From contig CAWKIV010000008.1 of assembly GCA_963849885.1 (NCBI GenBank), positions 62,001 through 126,000 on the forward strand: a stretch of 64,000 nucleotides of DNA. Reading direction: 5' to 3'. The notes beneath the pieces are model-generated. The model was not told where the DNA came from and made no database searches. It saw nothing but the letters and a program-made list of their open reading frames with translations. Positions 62,956 through 64,000 of this stretch are shown piece after piece; positions within the stretch are counted from its first letter, which is position 1, and each line of letters starts with the position of its first letter. The stretch comes from CADCTP01 sp963849885 (GTDB lineage: Bacteria; Actinomycetota; Actinomycetes; Mycobacteriales; CADCTP01). The translations under genes and the position numbers were made by a program.

Positions 62956-64000
62956 GGGCCAGCCTCGAGGCACCGCGCCAGGCGTCCCGCTCCGGCGGGG
63001 TCATCCGCCAGGACCGGTTCATCCGCCACCAGAGCAGGGCCAGCGCGCCGAGCGGGATCGGCAGCACATACGTCAGCGCCCGGTAGAGCAGCACCGCGGC
63101 GGCGACCCGGGCCGCCCCGTCCGCGTCCAGGCCGGCGGCCAGCGGGCCGGTCAGACCGAGCTCGACCACGCCGAGCCCGCCCGGGGTGACCGGCAGCGCG
63201 GTGAGCAGCCGGACGAACGCGAACGCGGCCAGGCTCTCCTGCCACGGCACCTCGTCCTCACTGACCCCGCAGACCCGCAGGCAGACCAGCAGCACCAGCC
63301 ACAGCGTGATGTGGCTGATCAGGGTCATCGCGGTGATCCACCACCCGCGGGCGGCCAGCACGTGCGCGGCCCGGGCGCGGAACTCGACCACCGCGGCGGC
63401 CACGTTCGCCGGCGCCGGCCGGCGCAGCAGCCGGAAGACCGCGGCGAACAGCCGCTGCAGCCAGGCCCCGACCCGCTCGGCCAGCCGGGCGCTGCGCAGC
63501 ACCAGGACCAGCGCGGTGACCGCGACCACCAGCACCGCGACGCCGATGACCGCGGCGGTGACCAGCGCCGGGTCGGTGTTGCCGCCGACCACCAGCAGGG
63601 CCAGCGCGACCAGCGGCATGGCGAGCTTGACGAACTGGTTCCACACCCCGCTGACCAGGGTGAACACCGCGAAGTCCTCGGAGCGCACGCCCCAGCTGCC
63701 GAACATCCGCCAGGTCACGCCCATGCCGAGGGCGGCGCCGGCGGGCAGCGTGTTGGACACCGCGGTGGAGCCGAGGCTGGACACCGCGGCCTCCCGCAGC
63801 CGCAGCGACGGCAGAATCGCGGTGGTGAGCAGCCAGTAGGTCATCAGGTTCCACACCGCGATGGCGACCAGGCCGAGGACGGCGAGCCAGCTCAGCCCGG
63901 CCAGCACCGCGCCGACCTCCCCGTACGAGGCGATGCGCGGGAAGACCAGGCCGAAGATGGCCACGACCAGCAGCAGCGAGAGCACGTCGAGGAGCCGGCG
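62942..64000 (-). CDS. Lysylphosphatidylglycerol synthase/UPF0104-type flippase-like membrane protein (cut by window edge)
   Basis: At least 350 residues of a multi-helix membrane protein that stays open to the right edge. Family features are SLGSTAVSNTLPAGAALGMGVTWRM and VRLLTALPVTPGGLGVVELGL. The family transfers or flips lipid-linked substrates. Its stop overlaps the start of the kinase-like gene by 14 bases, so flippase, kinase and PAP2 enzyme form one coupled operon. Confidence 0.82.
   Translation of the reverse strand, partial: RRLLDVLSLLLVVAIFGLVFPRIASYGEVGAVLAGLSWLAVLGLVAIAVWNLMTYWLLTTAILPSLRLREAAVSSLGSTAVSNTLPAGAALGMGVTWRMFGSWGVRSEDFAVFTLVSGVWNQFVKLAMPLVALALLVVGGNTDPALVTAAVIGVAVLVVAVTALVLVLRSARLAERVGAWLQRLFAAVFRLLRRPAPANVAAAVVEFRARAAHVLAARGWWITAMTLISHITLWLVLLVCLRVCGVSEDEVPWQESLAAFAFVRLLTALPVTPGGLGVVELGLTGPLAAGLDADGAARVAAAVLLYRALTYVLPIPLGALALLWWRMNRSWRMTPPERDAWRGASRLAHVRG

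Overview
This is chromosomal DNA of a very high-GC actinomycete. Third codon positions are almost always G or C, GTG starts are common, and the gene families are typical of the phylum: three AfsR/SARP regulators, an ECF sigma factor paired with a YCII protein, DUF5999, DUF6734, a CtaG-type oxidase assembly protein and a PAP2/kinase/flippase envelope module. I cannot name the genus. I see no rRNA or tRNA gene, CRISPR array, prophage or plasmid replication gene.

Layout. 0-7.5 kb holds housekeeping genes: a tryptophanyl-tRNA synthetase behind a Trp-Trp leader peptide, glucose-6-phosphate dehydrogenase, a secreted trypsin-like protease, SixA, AroE, a quinone oxidoreductase and small enzymes. 7.5-26 kb is rich in regulators: a STAS antagonist, a YCII/ECF42-type sigma pair, methyltransferase plus SARP regulator 1, GH32 glycosidase, SARP regulator 2, a sigma factor with zinc-finger tail, a LuxR-type regulator and a PAS/GAF/PP2C phosphatase. 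26.2-29 kb holds a DUF6734 gene translationally overlapped with a large unrecognised helical protein. 29.2-40.2 kb is a complete L-rhamnose catabolic operon (ABC importer, mutarotase, isomerase, bifunctional aldolase/dehydrogenase, kinase) with a LacI-type repressor gene and LacI-type operators at its promoter. 40-51 kb holds CtaG, a Tat-exported sulfite-oxidase-like protein, secreted proteins, a SpoIID-domain protein, a beta-lactamase-fold protein and an amino-acid permease. 51.6-55 kb is a sugar ABC importer without its own ATPase. 55-59 kb is a second methyltransferase/SARP pair. 59-64 kb is an envelope module: holin-like protein, two PAP2 proteins, a membrane kinase and a flippase-like protein that runs off the right edge.

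Most notable signals. (1) The trpS leader encodes a 12-residue peptide with tandem Trp codons, and the trpS ribosome binding site lies in a hairpin. (2) All three SARP genes lie beside three heptamers repeated at exactly 11 bp; two of these arrays share one consensus and sit next to methyltransferase genes, giving a duplicated regulator/operator/enzyme module. (3) The first 7 kb of the rhamnose operon carries dozens of single-base indels, while its last genes and the regulator are clean. (4) A 166-bp palindromic MITE-like element supplies the stop codon of the sulfite-oxidase gene. (5) A divergent TetR/racemase pair has lost both N-termini and the shared promoter at one junction near 48161.

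Several isolated frameshifts elsewhere (trpS, an alpha/beta hydrolase, DUF6734, the membrane kinase) suggest the read quality has an indel problem. Broken genes here may therefore be intact in the cell.
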